Source of the DNA: Tridacna crocea
Taxonomy: Eukaryota > Mollusca > Bivalvia > Cardiida > Cardiidae
Length of the DNA: 64,000 bases
Direction: 5' to 3'
NCBI GenBank assembly: GCA_943736015.1
Contig: OX031058.1
Coordinates: forward strand, 14,161,001 to 14,225,000
Shown here: in pieces, positions 46,998 through 56,819 of the stretch
How positions within the stretch are numbered: position 1 is the first letter of the stretch
Layout: each line of letters opens with the position of its first letter
Translations under genes and position numbers: made by a program
Notes under the pieces: generated by a model
Seen by the model: only the letters and a program-made list of their open reading frames with translations
Database searches by the model: none
Told to the model about the DNA's origin: nothing

Positions 46998-48109
46998 ACA
47001 CATAAGGTTGTCAAACGCTTTTGACATCTAAAATACTTTTTCAACTCACCGCTTATAACAATTCATCAACATGTTGTAGAAAGAGATCAATTTAGGTCTC
47101 CAACCACCTCTTCTAAACCTCAACAAAAAAAAGGTTGTTTTGTTCTCGGACTGTTTGCCTCCTTTACTTTGTGCAATGCACGTCCTAAGTTTCAAATATA
47201 TTCCTTCCAACAAAAGATCAATACAAATGCAGTTCCTCGCGCCCGGTGGCTCGAAAACCTCGTGCATATTCAGTTATTCACTCATTTGGATCGTAAATAC
47301 TTCCCTCCCACCACACTAAGTAAGTAGTTGACCTAAGTAAACTATTGGAAACGGCCTATTCACTTAGTTTCGTAATATTCTTTTAAAGTTTCGCAAAAGT
47401 TTTCCAAGTCTGATGCATGCTTGGTAAACGTATCTGGAGGTGAATACAAAGATGTCGTCATTAAAATTGTGAATGTGTGAATGTTGGATCTTTTCCCAGC
47501 AAAGTTCACACCATTTTCTTGAATATGGGTGGAACTGTAATACTGATACATCAAAAGAGGATAACTACAAATGGTACCGGACATCGTGATAAATCCGAAA
47601 GACTGCGTAAATCCATGGGTAACTAATCGACAAGGAGCGTGTGTTACAAATGGCCCATGCAAGAAAATCTGGAAAAGCCAGAAAAGCGATCTCGAAATAG
47701 TTAAAATAGATTATTGTGGTAATCTCGAATAGCCGTGTGTGCTAAAGAGTCATTCAAGTAGATCTATTTTTGATTTAAGAATTAATCTTCTTTCAATCAT
47801 AGTTAAAGTTCAATAAACCTCTATTGTGAATTAAAGGCACAATAAACAACCCAAGGGCTATAGAAAGACGATTACTTCAATTCTAACATCACCAACTGTT
47901 AATGATAGGAAACCAAGTTTATACTAAGAAGAAGAACGTGGATGCAGATTATATTCCATTGAATAACTTACTTTACCATTATCTCCCGCTAGGTGGCACT
48001 CTACAAATTCACATCGAACCTCCGAAGAATATGACATGCGCAGACAACGCTTACTTTACGCGTATATAGAATAAATCCCTCTATATATAGAATTAGTGTA
48101 TCTGAAAAG
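46998..48109. other. Interval with weak coding signal
   Basis: Plus-strand pieces in three frames at about 47387-47690 (VSQKFSKSDACLVNV; WNCNTDTSKEDNYKWY; NPKDCVNPWVTNRQGACVTN) look protein-like but are separated by frame changes. A minus-strand frame of 100 codons covers the same bases. I cannot decide between a decayed gene on the plus strand and chance. Confidence 0.25.
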
Positions 48110-48324
48110 TGAGATCTGTCTTCAAATGGATACAAGCATTGGATAGCAAAGAAAATAGTGTTGAAACAATTTCCCATTTGGACAGAATATTTTCAACAGC
48201 ATATCCTCTTGAAGTAGTAAAATTACGGAATTGTTTGTTACATGATTCAAGTGAGCTAGACAGGTTGTGTGTTACATTAGAATCTGCAATTTATCGAGTG
48301 CAAGTGTATGTGCTGTCGGACCGT
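48110..48324 (+). CDS. Orphan exon candidate, unknown protein
   Basis: Open frame with a coding look: SVFKWIQALDSKENSVETIS, then a Leu-rich amphipathic part (PLEVVKLRNCLLHDSSELDR) and VQVYVLSDR, ending at a consensus donor CGT|GTAAGT (GT at 48325). The frame continues into the intron for 16 codons before a stop, as expected of read-through. The 5' border is uncertain; AAAAG at 48109 is a poor acceptor. I do not recognise the family. It is probably alpha-helical. Relation to gene copy B, 1.1 kb upstream, is unknown. Confidence 0.45.
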
Positions 48325-48831
48325 GTAAGTAATCAAGAACTTTCACATGTTATAAATTACTCTAGAAAAGCATAGTCACATTTACGGCCATGCACGTAAT
48401 TGATTGTGGTTTATGTCAAACGTATTCTGCCGTAGTGTAACTATGGCCACCTAGGTTTAAGTACATTCCAGGTAACTTGAAAATTGGCAAAGATATGAAA
48501 TTTAAAAAGTGCGAGTATGTCGGTCCACGTGTACTTAATACCCGTATTCCACACCGACAGCGAATTCCATGAATCGCCACTAACTGATAAGTTTTAGCAT
48601 TCGTAGCTGAATCGTTATCTGTTCGTGAAGTTCTTAATTGAATCGTATTATATTCGTAGTCATTTCTCGCGGTTCTTGAGTAATCGGGAATTCGTGGCAA
48701 TAGTTTTGAGCAGTTCAAAATTTCGGCCACGAACTCCCAAATCCAAAAAATCGTAGTTAAGTCGCAACAAATTTGTAGTGAATCGTAAGTGCATGGTATG
48801 GTAATCGATTGCGAGGCATTCGCACTTATTC

Positions 48832-50417
48832 TTAAGGTTCATGTAAAGTGTTTATTTTGCTTAATTTCATACGTCAATAATTCTGTAATTATTAAAATTT
48901 GTCCAGGAAAACCATATATTAAATTGAAGCTCTGGATGAGTACAAGCTGTTTTACCTAATTATACCTACTGGCCTTATATAATAAAACTAAAACATTACA
49001 GAAAAAGATGACATCGTTTAAAACCTACAAAATAATAATGACTTAACAAAATTGCTTAAGTTTTGGAGAAAACACAGGCTATGGTACATACCAGGTACTG
49101 CTACTACCAAAAATCCTATATTTTCTTTAAAAAGGCACATATTTAAGTCAGAAACTTTGACATTTTTCCCTTATTGAATTGTCAGCCATGTTTGAACTAC
49201 TTTTGTTTTAGTAACAGGTATGGTGTCTCCACAGGATCAAAATGTATAAGTGGTTGTGCATAATTTCATTAGTAATTTTAGATAATAAAACAAATAAAAA
49301 TGACCTGAACAAGTGAAATTTCCATGTCTACGTCCAAACCCTTCCTCAAAAACAGCAGTTACAAAAGGTGTTACCAGTCTGGTAGATAGGATTTAGAATC
49401 AATTTTTGACATAAGCATTTTTTTCATTGTTCTTTTTGTGTGTGTGATGGGGTAGTGGTGGTACTGTTTTTGAGAAAGGGTTTGGAAGTGGACATGGAAA
49501 TTTCACTTGTACAGGTCATTTTTATCTAAAATTATTACTGGAATAAATTGACCTGATATTGACCTTTATGCAAAGAGTAATTAAAACGTGAATATTTAAA
49601 CCATCGGGTATAATCGGACTGTACGGGAACTCTGTTATCGGTAAATGTCGGGTTTGACCCTTACTGCGCCTTAGTCAAAATAAAAAGGTTTTGCGGTTGG
49701 CATAAATTAAAATCAGGCTGCACAGAAAGTGCATCACAGATCTAAGTCGCCCACCATGTATTACCAATTTAAACCAACAATATAATGGTTATTTCAGGTA
49801 TTTCAAGTATTCTTTAAAAGCACTATAAATCTAAGCATAAAGAGTTTAGAAACATGCACATAGTTCCGCATGCAGACGACATTAGCCGGAGCCAAGTTAG
49901 AACAATAAATCTAGCGTGTAATATATATGGTAATTGAGGTCATTTATTTCATGTCAATTTGTTCAGGTAATACTAATGAAAGTTTATTACACACAACCAC
50001 TTCTACATTTTGATCCTGTGGAGACACCATACCTGTTACTAAAAAAAAGTAGGTCAAACATGGTTGACATTTCAATAAGGGAAAAATGTCAAACTTTCTG
50101 ACTTAAATATGTGCCTTTTTAAAGAAACTATAGGATTTTTGGTAGTAGCAGTACCTGGTATGTACCATAGCCTGTCTTTTCTCCAAAACTTAAGCAATTT
50201 TGTTATGTCATTATTATTTTGTAGGTTTTAAACGATGTCATCTTTTTCTGCAATGTTTTAGTTTTGTTATGTAAGGCCAGTTGGTATAATTAGGTAAAAC
50301 AGCTTGTACTCATCCAGAGCTTCAATTTAATATATGGTTTTCCTGGACAAATTTTAATAATTACAGAATTATTCACATATGAAATTAAGCAAAATAAACA
50401 CTTTACATGAACCTTAA
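48832..50417. repeat. Foldback with about 440-bp arms
   Basis: Arms 48832-49272 and 49973-50417 are inverted copies with high identity, for example TTAAGGTTCATGTAAAGTG / CACTTTACATGAACCTTAA and GTGTCTCCACAGGATCAAAA / TTTTGATCCTGTGGAGACAC. The roughly 700-bp loop contains another inverted repeat at 49294-49524. Confidence 0.8.
49294..49524. repeat. Nested inverted repeat, about 62-bp arms
   Basis: Left AAAATGACCTGAACAAGTGA and ATTTCCATGTCTAC match, inverted, GTGGACATGGAAATTTCACT and TGTACAGGTCATTTT. The loop of about 108 bp includes a TTTTTGTGTGTGTGATGG run. Likely a separate MITE inside the larger foldback. Confidence 0.75.
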
Positions 50418-50472
50418 CACATTCGGGATTCGTGAACTTGTGGCTTGACCATGAATCGGCTACATATCTATC

Positions 50473-50645
50473 TCATGTGGGTGTCCCTCCTCTAGATGAC
50501 TGGGCTAATCCTTTTGAGTAACTCGTCAAACATGTGGGGTGGTGTTCTCATGTAGTTGGCAAACATAATCTCATCTTCCCATCTTCCATCCTCAGCTCCT
50601 ACATCAGTTTGTTGTAGTGACCATATTCTGGTCTTCTAGCTGTGT
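50473..50645 (-). pseudogene. Harbinger-type transposase N-terminal fragment
   Basis: Minus-strand frames give RRPEYGHYNKLM, a stop, ELRMED, and in the next frame WEDEIMFANYMRTPPHMFDE followed by LLKRISPVI, a stop, RRDTHMR. The series (Y..L..EL, F.N..R....MFDELL, P.I...DT.MR) is the N-terminal part of PIF/Harbinger transposases. It is broken by two stops and a frameshift, and the catalytic DDE part is absent. Confidence 0.6.
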
Positions 50646-51944
50646 TATCCACGGTCGAACCCGCCACCTGGAGACTCTTCTCCTCCTGCTTTGAAGCAGT
50701 TCCTCTAGCTATCAGCAGCTGGTGTTAATATTCTAGCCCTAGGGCCAATACTACAGCGGCTCTATGTTAAATATTCGTTTTGAACTAATGCCCAAACACG
50801 GCTGAGGGCATTTTTATATCTATCTTGAGGGAAAATCCCACAGATTGTCAAGTAACAGTCACGAATTCATTTCATCGTAACGAATTCGTATATGCAGTAT
50901 GCCTATTCCTAACTGAATCGTGCAGTATTTTCCAATAAATGTTGGATTATCATAGTTAATTCTTCAAAATATTCGTGCGAACCCAGGCGAATCCCACGAA
51001 TATTCGTAACACTATCTTACATGTATCGTAACTGCATCGTAAATAAGCTATGTATAACAAGAAATAAATAAAATAGATATACATGATTTAATGTGGATCA
51101 TCAGTCAGTCATAAATTTTGAAAATTTTTCAAGCAATTTAAACACTAATAGATGCAAACATGTATCAACATACAAACCGAATCATAAATATACAAACAAG
51201 CAATTACATGCCATGCAGTTTTCTGTAGTAAAATTTAGATAATACAAATCAAAGCACCAATATAGTCTCTGACAAAATATTCTGAATAAGTAATAACTAA
51301 ATGCAGTCTAGATGACTTAATCTCTAATACTAAATCAGTTACACATAGTTAAACTTAATCAAAAGACATTATGAACTAGATACATGAACTTACGGCATGC
51401 TTCAACTTTATTATCAAGTATGAAAACAAACAGAACAAACAAATAAGCGTTTATCAACGTAAACAAAATAACACTTACTAAAAAGATAATGGATAGATTT
51501 ACTAAAAAACATGGAAGAAGGAGTTATTTACAAATGAATGTAATCTGTTACGGAAGCATTGAATCACGGCCAAATACGAGGTTCACCCCCCCCCACCCCC
51601 AAACAATAGCAAATTCACATACAAACATAGCAAAAAGTAGAACGCTTCTAACAATAAATGAATTCATAAATTCTACAAGTGATATCATGAATAAAAAAAA
51701 AAAGAAGAAAAAGAAGTCATCATCAAGTCTAAGCTACCCAATCCTTGGAAAGTGTCAGGTACCACTTTCAACCGGGATTATAACCTCCAATGAAGTACCT
51801 TCATTGAGAAGGGCCCCTCCCTATCCATTACCAAGAATAGTGTCAGATACCACTAATACATGGTAAGAACTCCTACGAAGTAAAATACCTTCATTAAAGT
51901 GTTTGCAAATAACCCTTTCCCCAAAAATAAAGAACTTGACGATA
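50646..51944. other. Transposon end and intergenic sequence
   Basis: Up to 51060 the ATTCGT-rich right end of the Harbinger-like remnant. Beyond, AT-rich sequence with a C run near 51590 and an AAAAAGAAGAAAAAGAAG run near 51695. The 125-codon frame at 51489-51866 is low-complexity. Confidence 0.4.
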
Positions 51945-52535
51945 TCATTTCAATAAATGGGCAACACAACTGATAAAAAATGATCTAAGCCTTCTTATGC
52001 CTTCAAAATTCAAATGTAGTCCCCGATCCCTCATAGCATACAACTCTCTGATAGGTTGACCTCCTTTGCGAAAAGGACGATAAGAATGAAGATATTGTAT
52101 TTTTCTAGTAATACAAAGATTTTTCAAACCAAGGTTTACATTTTTCACCTTTAATCCTAAGGTAGAATGATCAATTGGACGTGGTAGAATACTGGAAATT
52201 ATGATATTAACATCAGACATGTTTTTGATAATGGTGACGAGGTTTTGAAAACTACTCATTATCTCTCCAACAGATAGAGTGGTGATATCATTAGTACCAA
52301 CATGTAAAATAATGAACTTTGCGTTCAGTAGTTCTGGGTGAGTTTCGACTCGACAAGACAAACGGGAAATGTTAATACCCGGAAAGGCATGCACTTTTCT
52401 GTGGTTGATACCGTCTACATGCTTCGCAATCGAGTCTGAAATAATGTGGGCTAAAATTTGTTCTGAAATAAGAAAACAGAGGAAACAAAAAATTATATAT
52501 ATATGTATATGAGAAGGGGTGGACAACAATTTCAC
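51945..52535 (-). CDS. DIRS-type element: SGNH/GDSL hydrolase-like ORF
   Basis: Minus-strand frame of 196 codons. Block I reads IISDSIAKHVDGI, with S in place of the G of the usual GDS; then FPGINISRLS; a strong block III ILHVGTNDITT; SSILPRP; and a final block RDRGLHLNFEG holding the D..H pair. This is the SGNH-hydrolase plan, known to me as an accessory ORF in some tyrosine-recombinase retrotransposons and in CR1-type LINEs. It follows the recombinase directly, overlapping its stop codon, and has no ATG before the conserved region. An acceptor-like pyrimidine tract ending TTATTTCAG (52463) precedes block I, so it could be reached by splicing. The role is unknown; esterase activity is a family-based guess. 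Confidence 0.7.
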   Translation of the reverse strand: MKLLSTPSHIHIYIIFCFLCFLISEQILAHIISDSIAKHVDGINHRKVHAFPGINISRLSCRVETHPELLNAKFIILHVGTNDITTLSVGEIMSSFQNLVTIIKNMSDVNIIISSILPRPIDHSTLGLKVKNVNLGLKNLCITRKIQYLHSYRPFRKGGQPIRELYAMRDRGLHLNFEGIRRLRSFFISCVAHLLK

Positions 52536-53364
52536 AGCTCCTTCAGCATGTTTTGCAGAATGACTAATTTATCTTTCCAGGATAGTTCCAAACAACATTT
52601 ATAAGTGTCAGACTTCCAATCACCTAACAGCTGAATGTATTTTGAAGGCAAGTTTGCCTGGAAGGTCAAAGTGGCAAAACCTCTTCTAAAAGAATGTGTG
52701 GAAAAGGTTTTTTGATCTAATTTTGACTTTTCCACACATTCACGTAAATTCTTCTGAAATAAGAAATAGGGTATACAGTTTCCTGTACTGTTTACAAAAA
52801 GAGCTCCTGAAGGATGTGTAAATTTTAAAGCTTTTAAATTATGAAAAGCTATCACCGGACAAATTGATTTATCCGCTAAAGGTACATGGGGACTCATTAA
52901 CTCGTTGCCCAAATTGTATAGTTTTAGACCATTTAAATTATACTAGTAAAAAATTATCATAAATTTCTATGTCGTCATTATGTAGAAATCTGCCAGAGTC
53001 TATGTCTTTCTGAGTTGTTGGAACTAAGTTTGACTTTCTTGAAGCTAAAAAAATGCAAAAAGAAATAAACACCAATACACAATATCATCATTGATACTAA
53101 AATCCATATTCTTAGGGAATTCTTTAAATAATTTTATTGTGATAGGACTTGCTCTTTTTTCATGTGAGGCTTTAATCTTGATAAACCTTTAAGACTTAAA
53201 CGTAAAGAAAATTCAGAAAAGGGAGACAACTCTTTCCCTGCTAGAATATGCAAAGTCTTAATACCTGCGATATAATTCTTGAAACTGTCTATTGATTTAA
53301 ATGATCTAGAGAGAAATTGTGCATATAATCTCAGTGTTTCACATGATGCAGGTAAAAAAGACAA
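52532..53364 (-). pseudogene. DIRS-type tyrosine recombinase, frameshifted
   Basis: An N-terminal SAM-like part (LYAQFLSRSFKSIDSFKNYI at about 53330-53275) is followed by SRLKPHMKKEQVL, a one-base frameshift near 53140, and FKEFPKNMDF. The first catalytic Arg region (ASRKSNLVP) is near 53040, then FKWSKTIQFG after a stop near 52940. The C-terminal catalytic region is THSFRRGFATL with LLGDWKSDTYKCCLELSW. The position eight residues after the W, where this family keeps the nucleophilic Tyr, reads Cys (TGT). With the frameshift and stop the enzyme looks dead. Confidence 0.75.
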
Positions 53365-53591
53365 TAAAAGTATAAAAAAAAAAAAACATAATGAAGGCTT
53401 CCCACTGAACTATCAGGTTGGAATGAGTACCAACAGCAAAGGCAGACTTGGTTGACTGTCTCATATGCCTAGTTAAAACCTGTAGATTTTTACCTGAAAT
53501 GGAATTACCATTGATGAGAAAAGTGGAAGTAATCTTTCTCTATAGCACATTCTACAAGGTCTGAATGATCTTTGAAGTTTGAGAAAAAGAA

Positions 53592-55190
53592 TTATTTATA
53601 TTTATCTTCTAAATCCCAACGAAACAAGCTGTCTGCTAACTTGTTGTCGTTACTGTTTAGATGGCTTGCTTTTATGTGAATATCTAGAGTTGAAGTCAAG
53701 AAACAAATTTCTCTCAAACACTGCTGTAAAAATGAGCATCTTCCTTTAACCGAGTTTATGACAATACAGGCTGCTAAATTGTCACACAAAAATATGTATC
53801 TTCATGCGTTTTAAAAGGGAACCCCATACTCGAAGACAAATAACTATGGCAAATAATTCCAAGGCACTTATATGTAAATTTTTATCTAAAATGAAATCTG
53901 GGGATTGTGTATGAAAATATCTTTTGTTGAAAAACCCACCACAGCCAGATAAACAACTGTCTGAACTGATGATGACATCAGGATCTGTCCATTGACCATG
54001 ATCAATTAGGGAAATTCGATTGAATTTTGGGAGAAAATTGTCCCACCATACTGGGTCCTTTTTAACCTCAAATGTTATTTCAAGAAGACTTAAAGAGAAT
54101 TGCAAGGCATAACAATCTCTAAGCCAATTAAGAATTCTGTTTATAAATATTCTACTAGATCTGACACATGCACCAACGAAATTCAACTTTCCTAAAAGAC
54201 TTTGGATTTTTTTCAAAGAAGCAGATGTTTTATCCTGCCAAATTTTGACCAAATTACGTATCTCCACCAATTTATCAAGGGTGACCGACACAGTCATTTT
54301 TTGTGTTAAGAAGAACACCTAAAACCACCATAGATTCAGAGGGTTCAAAGGCTTTATCGAAGGCTTCTTCGAATCCACTAAGATTGAAAATATCTCTAAC
54401 TGTATTGAAAGCAAACCATGCTAATTCCTTTTTCTCCACACCTCCAAAGTCGTCTAAATAGTTAAGAACTGCTATTCCTTAATTCAAACACATATATGAA
54501 AAGGCATTAGTCACTCTTTGACAAATGTGAGCTGACGAACGCAGACCCATGGGTAACACTGTGTCAAAAATTATATGCTTTTTCCAGGTAAGCGCAACAT
54601 GATTGTAACTAGATGGACAAATACTTATCCGTCTGTAAGCTCTTTTTAAATCCAATTTGAACATCAAAGCACCTGATCCTTTACTTTGAATTAATGCAAT
54701 GAGATCATCAACTTTTGGAAAGAGTAACTCAACCTTTTCCCCCAAATAAAAATCTTTATTTATATATCTATTTACATTGTTTCCATCTCTAGGAAAACTA
54801 AGATCTAGAATTACTCTTCTTTCTTTTGAGTTATTTTTGGGAACTGAATTCAACGCAGACAACCAAAGAATATCCTTGAAAGGATTACTAGAAAAAGGCC
54901 CCATGATTGCACCATAAGTGGCCTCTTTGACTAAATAACAATTAATATCCTTGGGATAATTTTCTGCTTCTTAATGATTTTTTATCTTCAATTATGGCCT
55001 TTCAACAAAAGGAATTTGTTTTTGTGATAACTCTATTGGAAACCCAAAATTTAACAAATATAAAACTAACATGTCATTGTATCCATGTAACAATCTTTTC
55101 ATGAAGTCTACATTAAATTTAGAATTTATCTGTACTCTACAGGATTGATAATTGAAATGGCCAGAATTTACTACTAAGTTATGTAAATGT
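53592..55190 (-). pseudogene. DIRS-type reverse transcriptase and RNase H, frameshifted
   Basis: RT starts near 55170 with a SGHFNYQSCRVQINSKF segment and LLHGYNDMLVLYLLNFGFPI. It continues with RRVILDLSFPRDG, FKLDLKRAYRRI (catalytic block A), LPMGLRSSAHICQRVTNA, and YLDDFGG (near 54450). A one-base gain in an A run near 54300 shifts the frame. Connection and RNase H follow: SSDSCLSGCGGFF (first Asp), ALELFAIVI (Glu), CDNLAA (Asp, after another frame change near 53785) and NKLADSLFRW (last Asp). The domain order RT-RNase H-recombinase with no protease or integrase is diagnostic of the DIRS order. Confidence 0.85.
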
Positions 55191-55489
55191 TATTTATCTA
55201 TGGTGCTTGAATTGAGTAAAGGTTTAATCTGTGTACATAGTGTACAATTTTCGGAATTACCATCAGAATTTTTGCAATGCAGCGAAAAAGAAGAAATGGA
55301 TTGTGCATTGTATGTTTTACAATCATTAAAAACAGTAAAAGACCTGAATTTATAGAATTTTGGAAAGAAAATGTCTGCTGCTTCATTAAACTTCAGTAAT
55401 TTTTGTTCATCAATAATAGAAAGTCATTGTGTGGCATAAGGACAAGCAGAAGAACATTCCGGATGAGAAAGTTCCTTTCGGTCCCTCTG

Positions 55490-56320
55490 TCAAGAAGTTG
55501 CACATATGTGTTTTGACATTTTAACTTTGCCTTTAATTTGAACTATGTGCGAATATTTAAATGTACATTTATTACGTCGGAATTTTGTGCAAAACCATAT
55601 TCTATCTTCTTGTTTGTCTGATGTAGGCATAGAACAACCCTGAGAGAAATCTGTTTTTGGTCTAAGTTTATAGGAGGCAGATGCCAAAACAGTATTTTCA
55701 AAGCCCTCTCCCCACTTTCTGTAGCCCAATTCAATTTCTCTCAGGATTGCTGCATACAAGGATTTTAACACACTGAAATCATATGCATTGTTTAAATACA
55801 TAAGATGTTTTAACAACTCGGTTCGACCCCATCTTTCATTAGATGAAATATCACTACTGGAAAATATTTCCAGCTCACCTGCAACAAACATGTTGAATGA
55901 TAGTTTGTCATAATCAACAGATCGATTGACAAATTCAAATCTTAAATGGGAATGAGGGTATTTTTGTAGGCAGACGACAGAATCTGACGCTTTTGATATT
56001 ATACCCGATTTATGCATTTGAGAATTGAATTATAAAGAAACGCATTCAGTTTCTGAAACAATACTTTCGCTATCACTATCAAACAAGCCTAATTTTACAT
56101 TTCCTTTTGTGACTTATTCTTAAGGTTTGGCAATTTTCTCAAATCGTCCAAATTCAAATAGTTACCTTTGTCACCGTTTGTGTCCACTTTCTTTTTGGGT
56201 GAAATGTCCCTTTTACTTGATTTTTTGTCCAATAATAGGTCTTTCTCCGTTCTTGCTACCTCCTCTCGCAAGCTTTGTAACTCTAGCTTATCGCAGTTCT
56301 TTCAATCGCGCTACTCGATA
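55490..56320 (-). pseudogene. DIRS-type gag-like ORF, frameshifted
   Basis: From the 5' end: a coiled-coil-like stretch (LELQSLREEVARTEKDLLLD) near 56280-56220, NLDDLRKLPNLKNKSQ, a frame change, LFDSDSESIVSE near 56075, a stop, then an uninterrupted 175-codon frame from 56017 with ILREIELGYRKWGEGFENTV and a C-terminal FCTKFRRNKCTF. The last is a C...C segment reminiscent of a zinc motif, followed by H. Position upstream of the RT on the same strand and composition fit gag. The true start was not fixed. Confidence 0.65.
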
Positions 56321-56819
56321 ATGGCGGCAATGTGTATGGACATGTGTTGATTTGCTCCGATAATTTGGGATTTTTGTGGAGTTTTTAGAATGAGTTTATT
56401 ATAAAATTTATCACTGAGCTGAGGAGAGAAGATTTCGAATACATGTGAAGCAATTTTTTGGACAAAACAGTGTTTCTAAAGTGGTCACGCTGTGTTAATA
56501 TTCTTCAGGTAGATAGATTATATTGGACCGCCATTGTTACCGGGTATGTACATGTTGTGTAGAAGCGTTTATTTGCACGAGTGACCATGCGTTTGTTTTG
56601 AGTGAGTTCCCCAGTGTTACAGTCAGCTTTAGGTTTACCATAATTCACCATATTCGCTGGTAGACAAAGATTTTCTGTTCGGACTGATCCTACCCAATGT
56701 ACTTACCGACGTACGCTTTATATTACTGGAACATTATCATTATCATTGTGTTATCGTTGGAATCGTTGGAACCGCTTTTAAAGAGATTGGAAATTCAAAC
56801 ACAGTCACACAGCTCAAAG
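56321..56819. other. Head-to-head junction between the DIRS element and the LINE
   Basis: About 500 bp between the two 5' ends, with CGCGCTACTCGATAATGGCGG near 56308. It should contain the 5' leaders of both elements. No terminal repeat could be delimited. Confidence 0.4.

Larger units (their letters stand above)
48440..51060 (-). mobile_element. PIF/Harbinger-type transposon remnant with ATTCGT/GAATCG ends
   Basis: Both flanks (48530-48830 and 50840-51060) are rich in ATTCGT, GAATCG and TCGTAA motifs, like subterminal binding-site arrays. Between them lie a large inverted repeat (48832-50417) and a transposase fragment (50473-50645). Exact termini and a 3-bp target duplication could not be fixed. 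Confidence 0.5.

Noticed and set aside
47360-47662. 100-codon minus-strand frame as a gene
   Set aside because: No domain or splice context, and the opposite strand has equally protein-like segments.
51489-51866. 125-codon plus-strand frame
   Set aside because: Low-complexity C, A and GAA runs; no domain.
53030-53140. Intron in the DIRS recombinase ending at a TTTTTTTAG acceptor near 53045
   Set aside because: Reading the next frame shows continuous recombinase coding sequence through the supposed intron; a one-base frameshift near 53140 explains the break.
51945-56320. LTR retrotransposon
   Set aside because: RT and RNase H are followed by a tyrosine recombinase, with no protease or DDE integrase, so the element belongs to the DIRS order.
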